From assembly GCA_031268855.1 (NCBI GenBank), contig JAIRWS010000021.1, forward strand, positions 1-35,619: a DNA stretch of 35,619 bases, written 5' to 3'. Shown one piece after another: positions 20,956-29,107 of the stretch; position 1 is the first letter of the stretch, and each line of letters starts with the position of its first letter. Position numbers and translations under genes: made by a program. Under the pieces are notes generated by a model. That model saw only the letters and a list, made by a program, of their open reading frames with translations, ran no database searches and had not been told where the DNA came from. The DNA comes from Candidatus Margulisiibacteriota bacterium. Lineage in GTDB: Bacteria > Margulisbacteria > Termititenacia > Termititenacales > Termititenacaceae.

Positions 20956-22098
20956 CTACCTTAGGCTATTATATAATATTTCCAGCTTTTTGGTAATAGC
21001 CGAATTTAAGAAAGATTTTTTGGCATTCTGTTCCGCGCCGCCAGCCAAACGCCGCAATTCCGCCGGCGTCCGCAACAAAGCAACAACCTTTTGGCTGAAC
21101 ACCTCTAGATCGTCGGGAACTAAATAACCGTCGATGCCGTTTTCGATCATCTGGGACACGCCGCGGGCATCGATCGCCACAGCCGGCCGGCCGCAGGCTT
21201 TGGCTTCGGAGATCACCAGCCCCTGTGTTTCGGTCTTGCTGGCGCAGACAAAAAGATCGCCCGCTTTGAGATAATCATACACCCGCGCGCGCTCCACGCG
21301 GCCGGTAAAGATAACCCCGTCAGAGATCTGCAGCTCAGCTGCCAGTTTCCGGAGCGCGGCTTCCAGCGGACCAAACGCCACGATCATCAAACGCGCCGCC
21401 GGCGCCTGCGCGGAAATTTTCTGGAACGCTCTCAAGAGAAACTCTATATTTTTTTCTTTGGACAAACGGCCGCAGTACATCAACAGCGGCGCGTCCGGCG
21501 CTATGCCGTATTTTTCACGAATGCCCCGCGGGTCGGCTCTTTGCACAGCCGCGTCGTCCACGCCGGTCGGCAGCGCTTCGATGCGCTGCCGGACACCGTA
21601 TTCCTGCTGTAAAATATTTTTGACTATCGCGGTCGGCGTGATAATCAGATCGCAGCGGCGGCAAAAATTTTTAATAATGCCGATCAAAACCGGTCGGCTG
21701 ATAAAACGCGGCAGCGGCACAAAATGCAGATAATCCGTGAACAGCGTGTGAAAATGATAAACGAACGGGATTTTCATTTTGCGGGCGATATGCCGCGCCA
21801 GATAGCCCAGCTGATACGGCGAATGGGAATGAATAATGTCCGGTTTATTGGCGCGCAGCCACCGGCCAAAACCGCGTTTGAACGGCCAGGCTAGCCGGAA
21901 GCCCGGGTACAGCCGCGTGCCCAGCGACGGGAAACGCACCACGCGGTAAACGCTATCGTCTTGAAAACCGGGATACCACGGCGCAAATACGGTCACTTCG
22001 TGGCCAAGCGCGGCCAGACCGCGGGCATAAGTGTCCACCGAAACCGTCACGCCGCTCAGATATGGTTTAAAGGATTCCGTATATAAATGAATCTTCAT
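20956..22098 (-). CDS. GT4-family glycosyltransferase
   Basis: A 380-residue GT-B enzyme. The N-terminal domain begins [20 protein letters not shown] and has [11 protein letters not shown]. The C-terminal nucleotide-sugar domain has [20 protein letters not shown] and [20 protein letters not shown], the GT4 E-x7-E region. It most resembles diacylglycerol or phosphatidylinositol glycosyltransferases of the GT4 family, but the acceptor cannot be read from sequence. ATG 22098 is preferred to ATG 22104, because AGGA abuts the latter. The 22098 ATG overlaps the lpxD TGA (ATGA), so translation is coupled. The context suggests glycolipid or LPS assembly. Confidence 0.88.
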   Translation of the reverse strand: MKIHLYTESFKPYLSGVTVSVDTYARGLAALGHEVTVFAPWYPGFQDDSVYRVVRFPSLGTRLYPGFRLAWPFKRGFGRWLRANKPDIIHSHSPYQLGYLARHIARKMKIPFVYHFHTLFTDYLHFVPLPRFISRPVLIGIIKNFCRRCDLIITPTAIVKNILQQEYGVRQRIEALPTGVDDAAVQRADPRGIREKYGIAPDAPLLMYCGRLSKEKNIEFLLRAFQKISAQAPAARLMIVAFGPLEAALRKLAAELQISDGVIFTGRVERARVYDYLKAGDLFVCASKTETQGLVISEAKACGRPAVAIDARGVSQMIENGIDGYLVPDDLEVFSQKVVALLRTPAELRRLAGGAEQNAKKSFLNSAITKKLEILYNSLR

Positions 22099-23057
22099 TC
22101 CCATTCCTGCTGTTTCCCTTCCAGCGCTTTCAGCCTGTCGTATATTTCCGGCAGCTTATTGTACAGCGCGCGGCGGCGCATGGCCGGACCGTAATCATCA
22201 GCGGTCGGCGTGCCGTAGATCTTGGAATTGGGCGGAATGTCGGTCAGCACCGACGTCGAGGCAAAGATCACCGTATTGCTGCCAATGCTGATATTGTCGC
22301 CCACGCCCGCGTTACCGGCCAGCACCACATTGTCACCGAGCGTCGAACTGCCGGCCACATTGGTCGCGCCAGCCAGAATACAGTTCTTGCCGATCCGCAC
22401 ATTATGGGCGATATGCGCTTTGTTGTCGATCTTTGTGCCCTGCCCAATGACAGTCGCCGCAATAGTCGCGCGGTCAATACAGGTGTTCGCGCCGATCTCC
22501 ACCTCGTCCTCAATGATCACTTTGCCTTTTTGCGGCACTTTGATATGCCGACCATTTTCGTCCTGTATATAGCCAAAACCGTCGGCGCCGATCACAGCGT
22601 TGGCGTGAATAATGCAATTTTTGCCAATGACGCAGTCCGCATACACCACCGCGCCCGCGTATAATATCGTATTGTCGCCGATGACCGCATTTTTGCCGAC
22701 AAAAGCCTGCGGATAGATCGTCACATTCCGGCCAATTACCGCCGTCGGATCAACAAAAGCTCTTTCCGCGACTCCGGTCTTTTCCGACGCGGGATAAAAA
22801 ATATTGAGCAGCTCGATCAAAACTTCTTTGCCTTTGGCCGTGATGATCTTGGGGCAGGAAAATTCCGGCCGGTCTTGATTGAGAATCAAACAATTTGGTT
22901 TTTTATCCTGCAATTTGGCGAGAGTTTTACGCGCTAGACCAAGACAAACCGACTCCGCTCTGGCGCAGTCCGCCGCTTCCACTAAAAACCGCAAAGGAAG
23001 ATCTTGGCCGAACAACTGACCGCCGATCTTTTCAGCGAGCGCTCGCGCGGTCAGCAT
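22095..23057 (-). CDS. lpxD: UDP-3-O-acylglucosamine N-acyltransferase LpxD
   Basis: A 320-residue left-handed beta-helix acyltransferase, the third step of lipid A synthesis. The N-terminal uridine-binding domain covers about 1-95. The hexapeptide-repeat helix covers about 100-265, with [20 protein letters not shown] and the catalytic histidine in [15 protein letters not shown]. The C-terminal helical tail covers about 285-320. Length and order are normal. The start abuts the skp stop. lpxA and fabZ, often adjacent in proteobacteria, are absent from the window. Confidence 0.97.
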   Translation of the reverse strand: MLTARALAEKIGGQLFGQDLPLRFLVEAADCARAESVCLGLARKTLAKLQDKKPNCLILNQDRPEFSCPKIITAKGKEVLIELLNIFYPASEKTGVAERAFVDPTAVIGRNVTIYPQAFVGKNAVIGDNTILYAGAVVYADCVIGKNCIIHANAVIGADGFGYIQDENGRHIKVPQKGKVIIEDEVEIGANTCIDRATIAATVIGQGTKIDNKAHIAHNVRIGKNCILAGATNVAGSSTLGDNVVLAGNAGVGDNISIGSNTVIFASTSVLTDIPPNSKIYGTPTADDYGPAMRRRALYNKLPEIYDRLKALEGKQQEWE

Positions 23058-23507
23058 TTATTTTTTCTTATTCAGGCGGGTGACCACCTGTTCGGTCAAA
23101 TCCATGCCGCCGGAAATAATCACCTGTTTGTCCACCACCACATCGATACCGACTTCTTTGGAAATAGTGTCGACCGCGGCGATAATATCCTTGCGGATTT
23201 TGGCCATTTGCTCGTCATTGATCATCTGGATCTCCGCTTCTTTGGGGCCGAGTTCTTTTTTCATGTCTTCCTGCAGTTTTTCCAGCTCTTTTTCCGTCTT
23301 GCCGTCGATTTTGGCTTCGGTTAATTTTTGCGCGTGTTTGTTACGCAGTTTTTCGTAGTCTTTCATTTTATTATTCAGATCATCCTGCACGGTTTTCGTT
23401 TTGCCGTAACCCTCAAAAACCTGCTTCACATCAATATAGCCGACCGTGGCCGCCAGCGAAACGCTCGCCAAGACCGCCAAACTTAAAATTATTTTTGCTG
23501 ATTTCAT
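23058..23507 (-). CDS. skp: periplasmic chaperone Skp (OmpH family)
   Basis: A 149-residue protein with signal peptide (KSAKIILSLAVLASVSLAA), the first strand ATVGYIDVKQVFEGY, a long charged coiled coil (about 45-110) and the C-terminal VDTISKEVGIDVVVDKQVII segment. Skp trimers grip unfolded outer-membrane proteins in the periplasm. The usual bamA-skp-lpxD order is kept. The ribosome binding site is GAGGAG. Two extended -10 sequences on the minus strand (TGGTATAAT 23570-23578 and TGCTAAAAT 23538-23546) may give it its own promoters. Confidence 0.95.
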   Translation of the reverse strand: MKSAKIILSLAVLASVSLAATVGYIDVKQVFEGYGKTKTVQDDLNNKMKDYEKLRNKHAQKLTEAKIDGKTEKELEKLQEDMKKELGPKEAEIQMINDEQMAKIRKDIIAAVDTISKEVGIDVVVDKQVIISGGMDLTEQVVTRLNKKK

Positions 23508-23537
23508 GTTTCTACTCCTCTAAAAATATACTTATTC

Positions 23538-23578
23538 ATTTTAGCATAAAACTAAAAACGTTTCATTATATTATACCA
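23538..23578 (-). promoter_or_regulatory. putative tandem extended -10 promoters of skp
   Basis: Within the 110-bp gap between the bamA-like stop and skp, the minus strand carries TGGTATAAT (23570-23578) and TGCTAAAAT (23538-23546), both of the form TGN-TANAAT. Starts would fall near 23563 and 23531, leaving leaders with a Shine-Dalgarno site. The rest of the gap holds a weak GC hairpin (around 23602-23612) but no convincing terminator. Confidence 0.4.
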
Positions 23579-23617
23579 GGCAAAAGACTATTTTGTTCCC
23601 GCGCTTCGCGTGCTTGT

Positions 23618-25648
23618 TCAGAAAGTATTGCCCATATTGAAACTCAAGAAACCATCGGCAAATTCATGGTGATCAGGCCAGCCATAGTCGAGGCGGATCG
23701 GCCCCATCGGCGTGATGATGCGCACGCCAAAACCCTGCGCTGAACCCCAGCCAACACGGTTGGTAAAATCGCGTTCGGTATCCAGCGGATCGTAGACCGG
23801 ATACAACGCCTGTCCGATATCGTAAAACAACGCGCCGACAAACATCTCTGTAAAAACGTAGCGGTATTCCAGATTGAAAACAATGCGTTCATTGCCCTTG
23901 GCAAAAATCGATTGATAGCCGCGCACCGTGCTGTCGCTGCCCACATAGTATTGCTCGGCCGGGAAAATATCGCCCAGCTGATAATCATACATCGTGCGGA
24001 AAGCCAGCACCTGCTTCTCGGCCAGCGGGTGAAAATGATTGTACTGCGCGGAGTACCGCGAAGCATTGATGTTGCCGCCCAGCAGCTTGGCGGAATGATC
24101 CATGGAAAAAACCGCATACTGACCGGTGGTCGGGTTCATCCACTGGTCGCGCGAATCATAAGCAATGCTGTAACCCACCGCGCGGTCTTGATAATCCTGC
24201 GTGCGGTCGTCAATATTGAAAACGTCCTCGTAACGGAAACTGTATGTCTCGCTGATGTATTTCGTCTTGCGGAAACCGACCGCGGTTGACCAGCCGTTGC
24301 GCAGCTCGCGCTGGGCCGAGAGATAATTGTAGCCGTAAGTCGACCACAGCTTGCCGGTAAAAGAAGTTTTGTTGTCCCACATCCACGGGTTATGGTAACG
24401 GATCTGATAAGAAGTCAGTTTTTCGCCAAAAGACGCTTTCAATAACAGGGACTGGCCGGAGCCCATAATATTGTCCAGCAGGAGATCGGCAAAACCAAAC
24501 CAGCCCTGCACCTGTCCGTAGCCGCCGCCAAAATTTATCGAGCTGGTTTTCTTTTCTTCCACTCTCCAATCCAGATCGATCCGGCCGGTCTCTTCATTGA
24601 CGCGCACATCGGGTATTAACTGAGAAAAATAATTGAGATTGTAAATGCTGCGGAAATCATCGCGCAGCACAGCGGCATTGAAAATATCGCCGGATTTTAG
24701 CTCCGTCTCGCGCAGGATAACGTTGGTCTGGGTCACATCGTTGCCCCGCACACGGACAGCGCCGAGTTCGCCTTCGGAAATCCGCAGAGTCAGCGTGTAA
24801 TCGTTGTTTTTGTCCGGACGCTCGATCGAGACGATGCGCGCAAAGGTATATTCTTTGTCGCTGTAAAATTTTTCCACCGCCAGCATGTCTCTTTGCAGCT
24901 GGCGCGTCGCCAGGATCTCACCGGCCTTTAATTCCATGACCGCCAGGATCTCCGCTTCGGAAAGCGCGCGGTTGCCGGTCACGCGGATCTTTTTCAGCTC
25001 CGGGTTTTCCCAAAAAGAAAAGATCACCTGGCTTTTCCAGTCCCGCACTGTCCGCTCAACTTCTACTTTTTCAAAAAAACCCAGATCCAAAATCCGCTGT
25101 CTGTTGACTTCCGCGCGCATGGCCGAATAAAAATCACCGACTTGCAGCAAAATTGTTTCCGAGATAGCGACATTCAGGGTCGGCGAGGGGGACGCGGTAG
25201 TCTGGCTTCTTAAAATAATTTCACTGATCGGATAAACAATATTTATTTCGGCCTGCTCGTCAGCCGCGTAGTCCTGCCCGCGCAGGGAGAGCGTTACCGG
25301 CAGCGCGCCTTCGTCCAGCTCCGCAGGCAGCGCAAAGTAGCCAGTCCAGCTGTCTTTTTCATACTCGCGCAATTCACCGCGCTGCCCGAGTAATTCCACG
25401 GTAACGGTGGAAATATTCAAATCCGCGCGGGTCTTCTGGACGTTGAAAGTTACAACCTGTCCGGGCGCATACATGCTGTCCAGCTCGAAAGAATAACCCG
25501 CTGTCTCCTCGTTTTCGGCGGGAGACAAAGTCAATTCGCGCAGGGCCGGTGTCACTGGCGCGGAAAAACGCGGCGCGGTGTCCAGCTCCAGCGCGCCAGC
25601 AGCGGCCAGCAGGCAGAACAACAATAACATAGAAGGCAGTTTTTTCAC
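23618..25648 (-). CDS. bamA: BamA-like Omp85 protein with an N-terminal Ig-like domain
   Basis: About 676 residues from GTG 25648, which gives a clean signal peptide (KKLPSMLLLFCLLAAAGA); an ATG at 25702 extends it by 18. Residues about 20-145 are a beta-rich, Ig/macroglobulin-like domain (APGQVVTFNVQKTRADLN; SWTGYFALPAELDEGALPV) not normal for BamA. Three POTRA domains follow (about 150-390; ELKKIRVTGNRALSEAEI; GAVRVRGNDVTQTNVILRET), then a 16-strand Omp85 barrel with the VRGY motif and the C-terminal FGVRIITPMGPIRLDYG. Position before skp-lpxD supports the BamA role. No start has a good ribosome binding site. Confidence 0.88.
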   Translation of the reverse strand: MKKLPSMLLLFCLLAAAGALELDTAPRFSAPVTPALRELTLSPAENEETAGYSFELDSMYAPGQVVTFNVQKTRADLNISTVTVELLGQRGELREYEKDSWTGYFALPAELDEGALPVTLSLRGQDYAADEQAEINIVYPISEIILRSQTTASPSPTLNVAISETILLQVGDFYSAMRAEVNRQRILDLGFFEKVEVERTVRDWKSQVIFSFWENPELKKIRVTGNRALSEAEILAVMELKAGEILATRQLQRDMLAVEKFYSDKEYTFARIVSIERPDKNNDYTLTLRISEGELGAVRVRGNDVTQTNVILRETELKSGDIFNAAVLRDDFRSIYNLNYFSQLIPDVRVNEETGRIDLDWRVEEKKTSSINFGGGYGQVQGWFGFADLLLDNIMGSGQSLLLKASFGEKLTSYQIRYHNPWMWDNKTSFTGKLWSTYGYNYLSAQRELRNGWSTAVGFRKTKYISETYSFRYEDVFNIDDRTQDYQDRAVGYSIAYDSRDQWMNPTTGQYAVFSMDHSAKLLGGNINASRYSAQYNHFHPLAEKQVLAFRTMYDYQLGDIFPAEQYYVGSDSTVRGYQSIFAKGNERIVFNLEYRYVFTEMFVGALFYDIGQALYPVYDPLDTERDFTNRVGWGSAQGFGVRIITPMGPIRLDYGWPDHHEFADGFLSFNMGNTF

Positions 25649-25699
25649 GCGGGGAGAATAATAACGTGTTTGAGGAAATCTGTCATATATCTGGAAGAC

Positions 25700-25758
25700 C
25701 ATCGGCAGAATATTACCGTTATAAAATTACTGTCTGTTTTTCATATAACATCGGCAGA
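25700..25758. repeat. short direct repeats at the restriction-module/bamA junction
   Basis: CATCGGCAGA occurs at 25700-25709 and 25749-25758, 49 bp apart, each preceded nearby by TCATATA. One copy is in the last codons of the endonuclease gene and the other at the first possible ATG of bamA. It may be a remnant of the insertion event. Confidence 0.35.
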
Positions 25759-26522
25759 GCATTTTGTTTCAGGCGAAATTTTGTCCCGTGATTATGACCA
25801 GTTCGCGCATCAAAATCCACAAACACATTCGCGGCTTCCAATGCTTTCAGAAAGCCGGCAAAGTTAAATTTTTGCAGCATCATTATTTTATTGTAATGAT
25901 AGAATTCGATACCTTGCTCAGTTTTTACATCAGCCTGCACATAAAAAGCGTTATGCAATTTTGTTCCCGCTTTATGTGCCAAATCGTCAAAACCCCAATA
26001 TGGTTGTGGGTCTAATTCAGTCAAGCCTATATTTCTTTTGACACTATTCAGCCATTCTTTGTGTTGTTGCACATCAACACTATTAGCGTCAAAAGAAATC
26101 AAAACTTTCTTGTTTTCGCAATCAACAACAACTTTGAAGCCGCGATCACTTCTTGACTGTCCCTGTATAGTTTGTCGAAAGCTTTTCTCATTGACAGGAT
26201 ATTTTTTGCCAGCATTTTGATGTTTCCAACCATATTTTGGCAAAAGCATTTGCGGCACAAAGCGAATTGCGCGTGGAGAAGGCTCAATATGAAACAACGT
26301 AGTTAATGCAGTGGTATTTTTTCTTTGCGCTTTTAACTCCCATTCTGCGGCATTTGGAATAGGCAGATTATTTTCTTCAATACCCAGCAGGTCTTCAAGA
26401 GTATTTCCAACACCACCCGCGCTTCCTTGTCGTTTGTTTTGCACAAAACCAAGAGCGGAAATTTCTTTTAACTTTTCAATAAGTTCCGGTTTAGTATAAA
26501 TTTTTAGCTTATTGCTTGGCAT
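25719..26522 (-). CDS. MvaI/BcnI-like type II restriction endonuclease
   Basis: A 267-residue protein. GGVGNTLEDLLGIEENN (about 36-52) followed by EWELKAQRKNTTALTTLFH is characteristic of the MvaI/BcnI family. Glu62 and Lys64 fit the E-x-K half of the PD-(D/E)XK nuclease site. Known members cut at CCWGG or CCSGG as monomers; the exact specificity here cannot be read. It lies two bases after the methyltransferase stop and on the same strand. The region is visibly more A+T-rich than the envelope genes on both sides, which suggests recent acquisition. Confidence 0.85.
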   Translation of the reverse strand: MPSNKLKIYTKPELIEKLKEISALGFVQNKRQGSAGGVGNTLEDLLGIEENNLPIPNAAEWELKAQRKNTTALTTLFHIEPSPRAIRFVPQMLLPKYGWKHQNAGKKYPVNEKSFRQTIQGQSRSDRGFKVVVDCENKKVLISFDANSVDVQQHKEWLNSVKRNIGLTELDPQPYWGFDDLAHKAGTKLHNAFYVQADVKTEQGIEFYHYNKIMMLQKFNFAGFLKALEAANVFVDFDARTGHNHGTKFRLKQNALPMLYEKQTVIL

Positions 26523-26524
26523 AA

Positions 26525-27292
26525 TTATAATAAACTCATTTGAGCTTGGTGTTGTTTTAGGCGTTCTCTAGCCATTTCACAATATTCAGGCGAAACATCA
26601 ATTCCTATAAAGTTTCTTTTAAAATTTAGAGCAGAGATCGCTGTGGTTCCAGACCCCATAAACGGATCAAGTATAATATTAGCGTCTGTTGAGGAAATAA
26701 TTCTATCGATTAAATTTACCGGGTATGCCGCCGGATGATCATTGTTCATTTCTTGTGTAAATTCCCATACATCGCCATAAGAATTTGCTTTGGCCGCTAG
26801 TCTGAATTTCGGTTTGGCTATCAAGTAAATAACCTCATAAGTTGGCAAAAAATAGCCGGGATTAAAATTAAATCCGCCTTTTCGTTTCCAAATAATTATT
26901 TGTCTTACCGGAAAGCCCGACACAATATCTTGGCGGTCTTGTAGTAACCCATTTTGCACTCGCCATTTATGGTTATAGAATATTGCGCCGTCATTTGTAA
27001 CAACTCGCATCATTTCAGCAAGACAATCTCTTTGCCACTGGACATATTCCTCGTGCGGCATACAATCGTGATGATGTGAATACCCTTTCTGCAGCGCCGC
27101 GTTCGCCCATTTTCCGCTACTTCCACATTTCATGCCGTTTCCAGTAGAGTTTTTAAGATTATACGGCGGAGAAGTAACAATAAGATTTACAGATCGATCC
27201 GGCAGTTCTTTCATTACATCAATAGCGCTACCGCAAATAATCTTATTTAAGAACGTTTCTTCAAATGTTTTTACTAATTGTTGCGTTGGCAT
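26525..27292 (-). CDS. type II DNA methyltransferase (N4-cytosine or N6-adenine)
   Basis: A 255-residue beta-class amino-methyltransferase: catalytic motif TSPPYN at about 40-45 and the S-adenosylmethionine-binding motif DPFMGSGTT at about 209-217. SPPY is most common in N4-cytosine enzymes, which fits a partner of the MvaI/BcnI type; this is an inference. It precedes the endonuclease gene, so protection would be made first. The ribosome binding site AAGGAAG lies beside a palindrome (27302-27316) that could control its translation or transcription. Confidence 0.9.
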   Translation of the reverse strand: MPTQQLVKTFEETFLNKIICGSAIDVMKELPDRSVNLIVTSPPYNLKNSTGNGMKCGSSGKWANAALQKGYSHHHDCMPHEEYVQWQRDCLAEMMRVVTNDGAIFYNHKWRVQNGLLQDRQDIVSGFPVRQIIIWKRKGGFNFNPGYFLPTYEVIYLIAKPKFRLAAKANSYGDVWEFTQEMNNDHPAAYPVNLIDRIISSTDANIILDPFMGSGTTAISALNFKRNFIGIDVSPEYCEMARERLKQHQAQMSLL

Positions 27293-27301
27293 ACCGGACT
27301 T

Positions 27302-27316
27302 CCTTTTATTAAAAGG
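27302..27316 (-). promoter_or_regulatory. palindrome over the methyltransferase ribosome binding site
   Basis: CCTTTTA-T-TAAAAGG is a perfect 15-bp palindrome. On the mRNA it can form a 6-bp hairpin whose 3' arm runs into the Shine-Dalgarno site AAGGAAG. It could be an operator for autoregulation by the methyltransferase or an RNA switch; the sequence cannot decide. Confidence 0.35.
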
Positions 27317-27357
27317 TAGTCTAACATAATCAGTTGCTAAAATAAATTTACCGCGAG

Positions 27358-29097
27358 TTAAAACGTATACCCCATGCCAAAATGGAAGATCCAGTGCAGC
27401 TCGCCGCGGCCAAGGTCAAAACGCAGCGGCCCGATCGGCGTAGACAAGCGCGCGCCAAAACCATAGCCGGATTTAAATTCTTTGACCGAGATTTGCGGAT
27501 CAGTAAAAGCATGACCCCAATCGTAAAACAAAACGCCCTGCCAGTATTCATTGAAAATATAGCGGTACTCCGCGTTGAGCAAAATCATTTTCGGCCCGAC
27601 GGCAAACGGCGCGATGTCCGCGTAGCCGCGCACCGTGGAGCTGCCGCCCATAGAATATTCCTCTCCCTCTAGAATATTGCGTTCGCGCGAGGACAAATAT
27701 GCGCCGCTGCGGTAACTGACGCCCACCACGTTATTGTCGCCGGTCAGCGGTATGTAGCGCAGATATTGCAGTTCGTTGCGGAGAAATTCCACGCCGCCCA
27801 TGCTGATAATTCTCTGGCCGAGAAAATAAATATTGTCGCCGCCCTCGAAATGCAGCCGGTACATGTCGCCATCCAGCGCAATGCCGGTCTCGCCCAGATA
27901 ACGCAGGCTGTCGTAAATATAAGTCAGCGCCAGCGAGCGTTTGAGATAATGCACCTCGGGATTAGGCCGGTCTTCCTGCACAAATTCGTCCTTATATTCC
28001 AGCAAAATACTGTACTGCCGGCCAAAAGGCAGCGGCAGACTAAAATCGGTGGAAAAACCGTTGCGGCGAATCGCCAGTATGTCGCCAACGCCGGATTCAG
28101 GATTGCGGATAGTTTCGTAGCTGGTGTTTAGATACGTGGTAAAACCCCAGGTCAGATCGCGCGTCAAAAACCACGGATAATAGTAGCGCGCGCGGTAGCC
28201 AAATTTCGGCAGAGCAGCGGGCACGCGGTATTCACGGCCAAACTGCATATTGAGCTGCATTTGCTCGCCGGTGTCCAGCAAATTAATCAAACTAAACCGC
28301 GCAAAAGCAAACTGCTCGCGCGAGGTAACGCCCAGTCCCGCGTTGAGCTGGTTTTTCTTTTTTTCTGTCACCTGCAGCCGGATATCCACCTCGCCGTCGT
28401 TCACACCCGGGACTATTTCCGGCAGCAGCACCGAGGAAAAATACCCCAAACGGAAAATCCGCACCCTGTCCGCGGCGAGAGTTTTGGCGTTAAAAACCGC
28501 GCCGGGCGCCAGGGCCATTTCGCGGAGGATCAAACTGTCGCTGGTATAAACGTTGCCGGACAAAACAATTTCGCCGACAACTGGCTCGACAATGCGCACG
28601 CGCAGCGCATTGTCCGAAACAAGCTCGATTTCCTGTATCGAAGAGAGTTCATTGCCCTGTTTTTGATAAGCTCTATTTAAATGCTGAATATCTTTTTCCA
28701 GCGTTAAAAAATTCAACTGCTCACCGGTTTTATTTTGCCAAAAATCCCGGATCTGTTCTTCCGGCAGAGACACATTGTCGGCAAATTCCACTTCGCGCAA
28801 AACCGGATTTTCGCTCACCACAAAAAAGAGCAGCAGCCCGCCGCCGCGCGGCTGACAATCCGCGTCAACCGCCCGAAAACCGCCCAGCGCCATGATCCGG
28901 CTGAGATCCTCCTGCAGAACAGCCGTATCGAGACGCTCACCGCGGCGGGTCTTAATTGCCGCGCGGTTCAAAATATCCGGCGCGCTGTAGATCTGGTTAC
29001 CGGTGACCGCGATGCGTAAAATCGGCAGATTGAAATATTCCGGGTCCAGCGCGTGCAGTGTACAGCAGATTAAAATCAGGCTTAAGAATTTTCTCAT
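27358..29097 (-). CDS. tamA: Omp85-family protein, probably TamA-like
   Basis: A 579-residue outer-membrane protein. A signal peptide (RKFLSLILICCTLHALD) is followed by three POTRA domains (about 25-265; ILRIAVTGNQIYSAPDIL; GEIVLSGNVYTSDSLILREM) and a C-terminal Omp85 barrel with STVRGYADIAPFA and GFGARLSTPIGPLRFDLG. It lies immediately after tamB, and such a pair usually forms the TAM translocation and lipid-transport complex, hence TamA-like. A second BamA is the alternative. ATG 29097 is chosen, with GGAG five to six bases upstream overlapping the tamB stop; GTG 29103 is too close to it. Confidence 0.85.
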   Translation of the reverse strand: MRKFLSLILICCTLHALDPEYFNLPILRIAVTGNQIYSAPDILNRAAIKTRRGERLDTAVLQEDLSRIMALGGFRAVDADCQPRGGGLLLFFVVSENPVLREVEFADNVSLPEEQIRDFWQNKTGEQLNFLTLEKDIQHLNRAYQKQGNELSSIQEIELVSDNALRVRIVEPVVGEIVLSGNVYTSDSLILREMALAPGAVFNAKTLAADRVRIFRLGYFSSVLLPEIVPGVNDGEVDIRLQVTEKKKNQLNAGLGVTSREQFAFARFSLINLLDTGEQMQLNMQFGREYRVPAALPKFGYRARYYYPWFLTRDLTWGFTTYLNTSYETIRNPESGVGDILAIRRNGFSTDFSLPLPFGRQYSILLEYKDEFVQEDRPNPEVHYLKRSLALTYIYDSLRYLGETGIALDGDMYRLHFEGGDNIYFLGQRIISMGGVEFLRNELQYLRYIPLTGDNNVVGVSYRSGAYLSSRERNILEGEEYSMGGSSTVRGYADIAPFAVGPKMILLNAEYRYIFNEYWQGVLFYDWGHAFTDPQISVKEFKSGYGFGARLSTPIGPLRFDLGRGELHWIFHFGMGYTF

Positions 29098-29107
29098 TTT
29101 CACTCCG

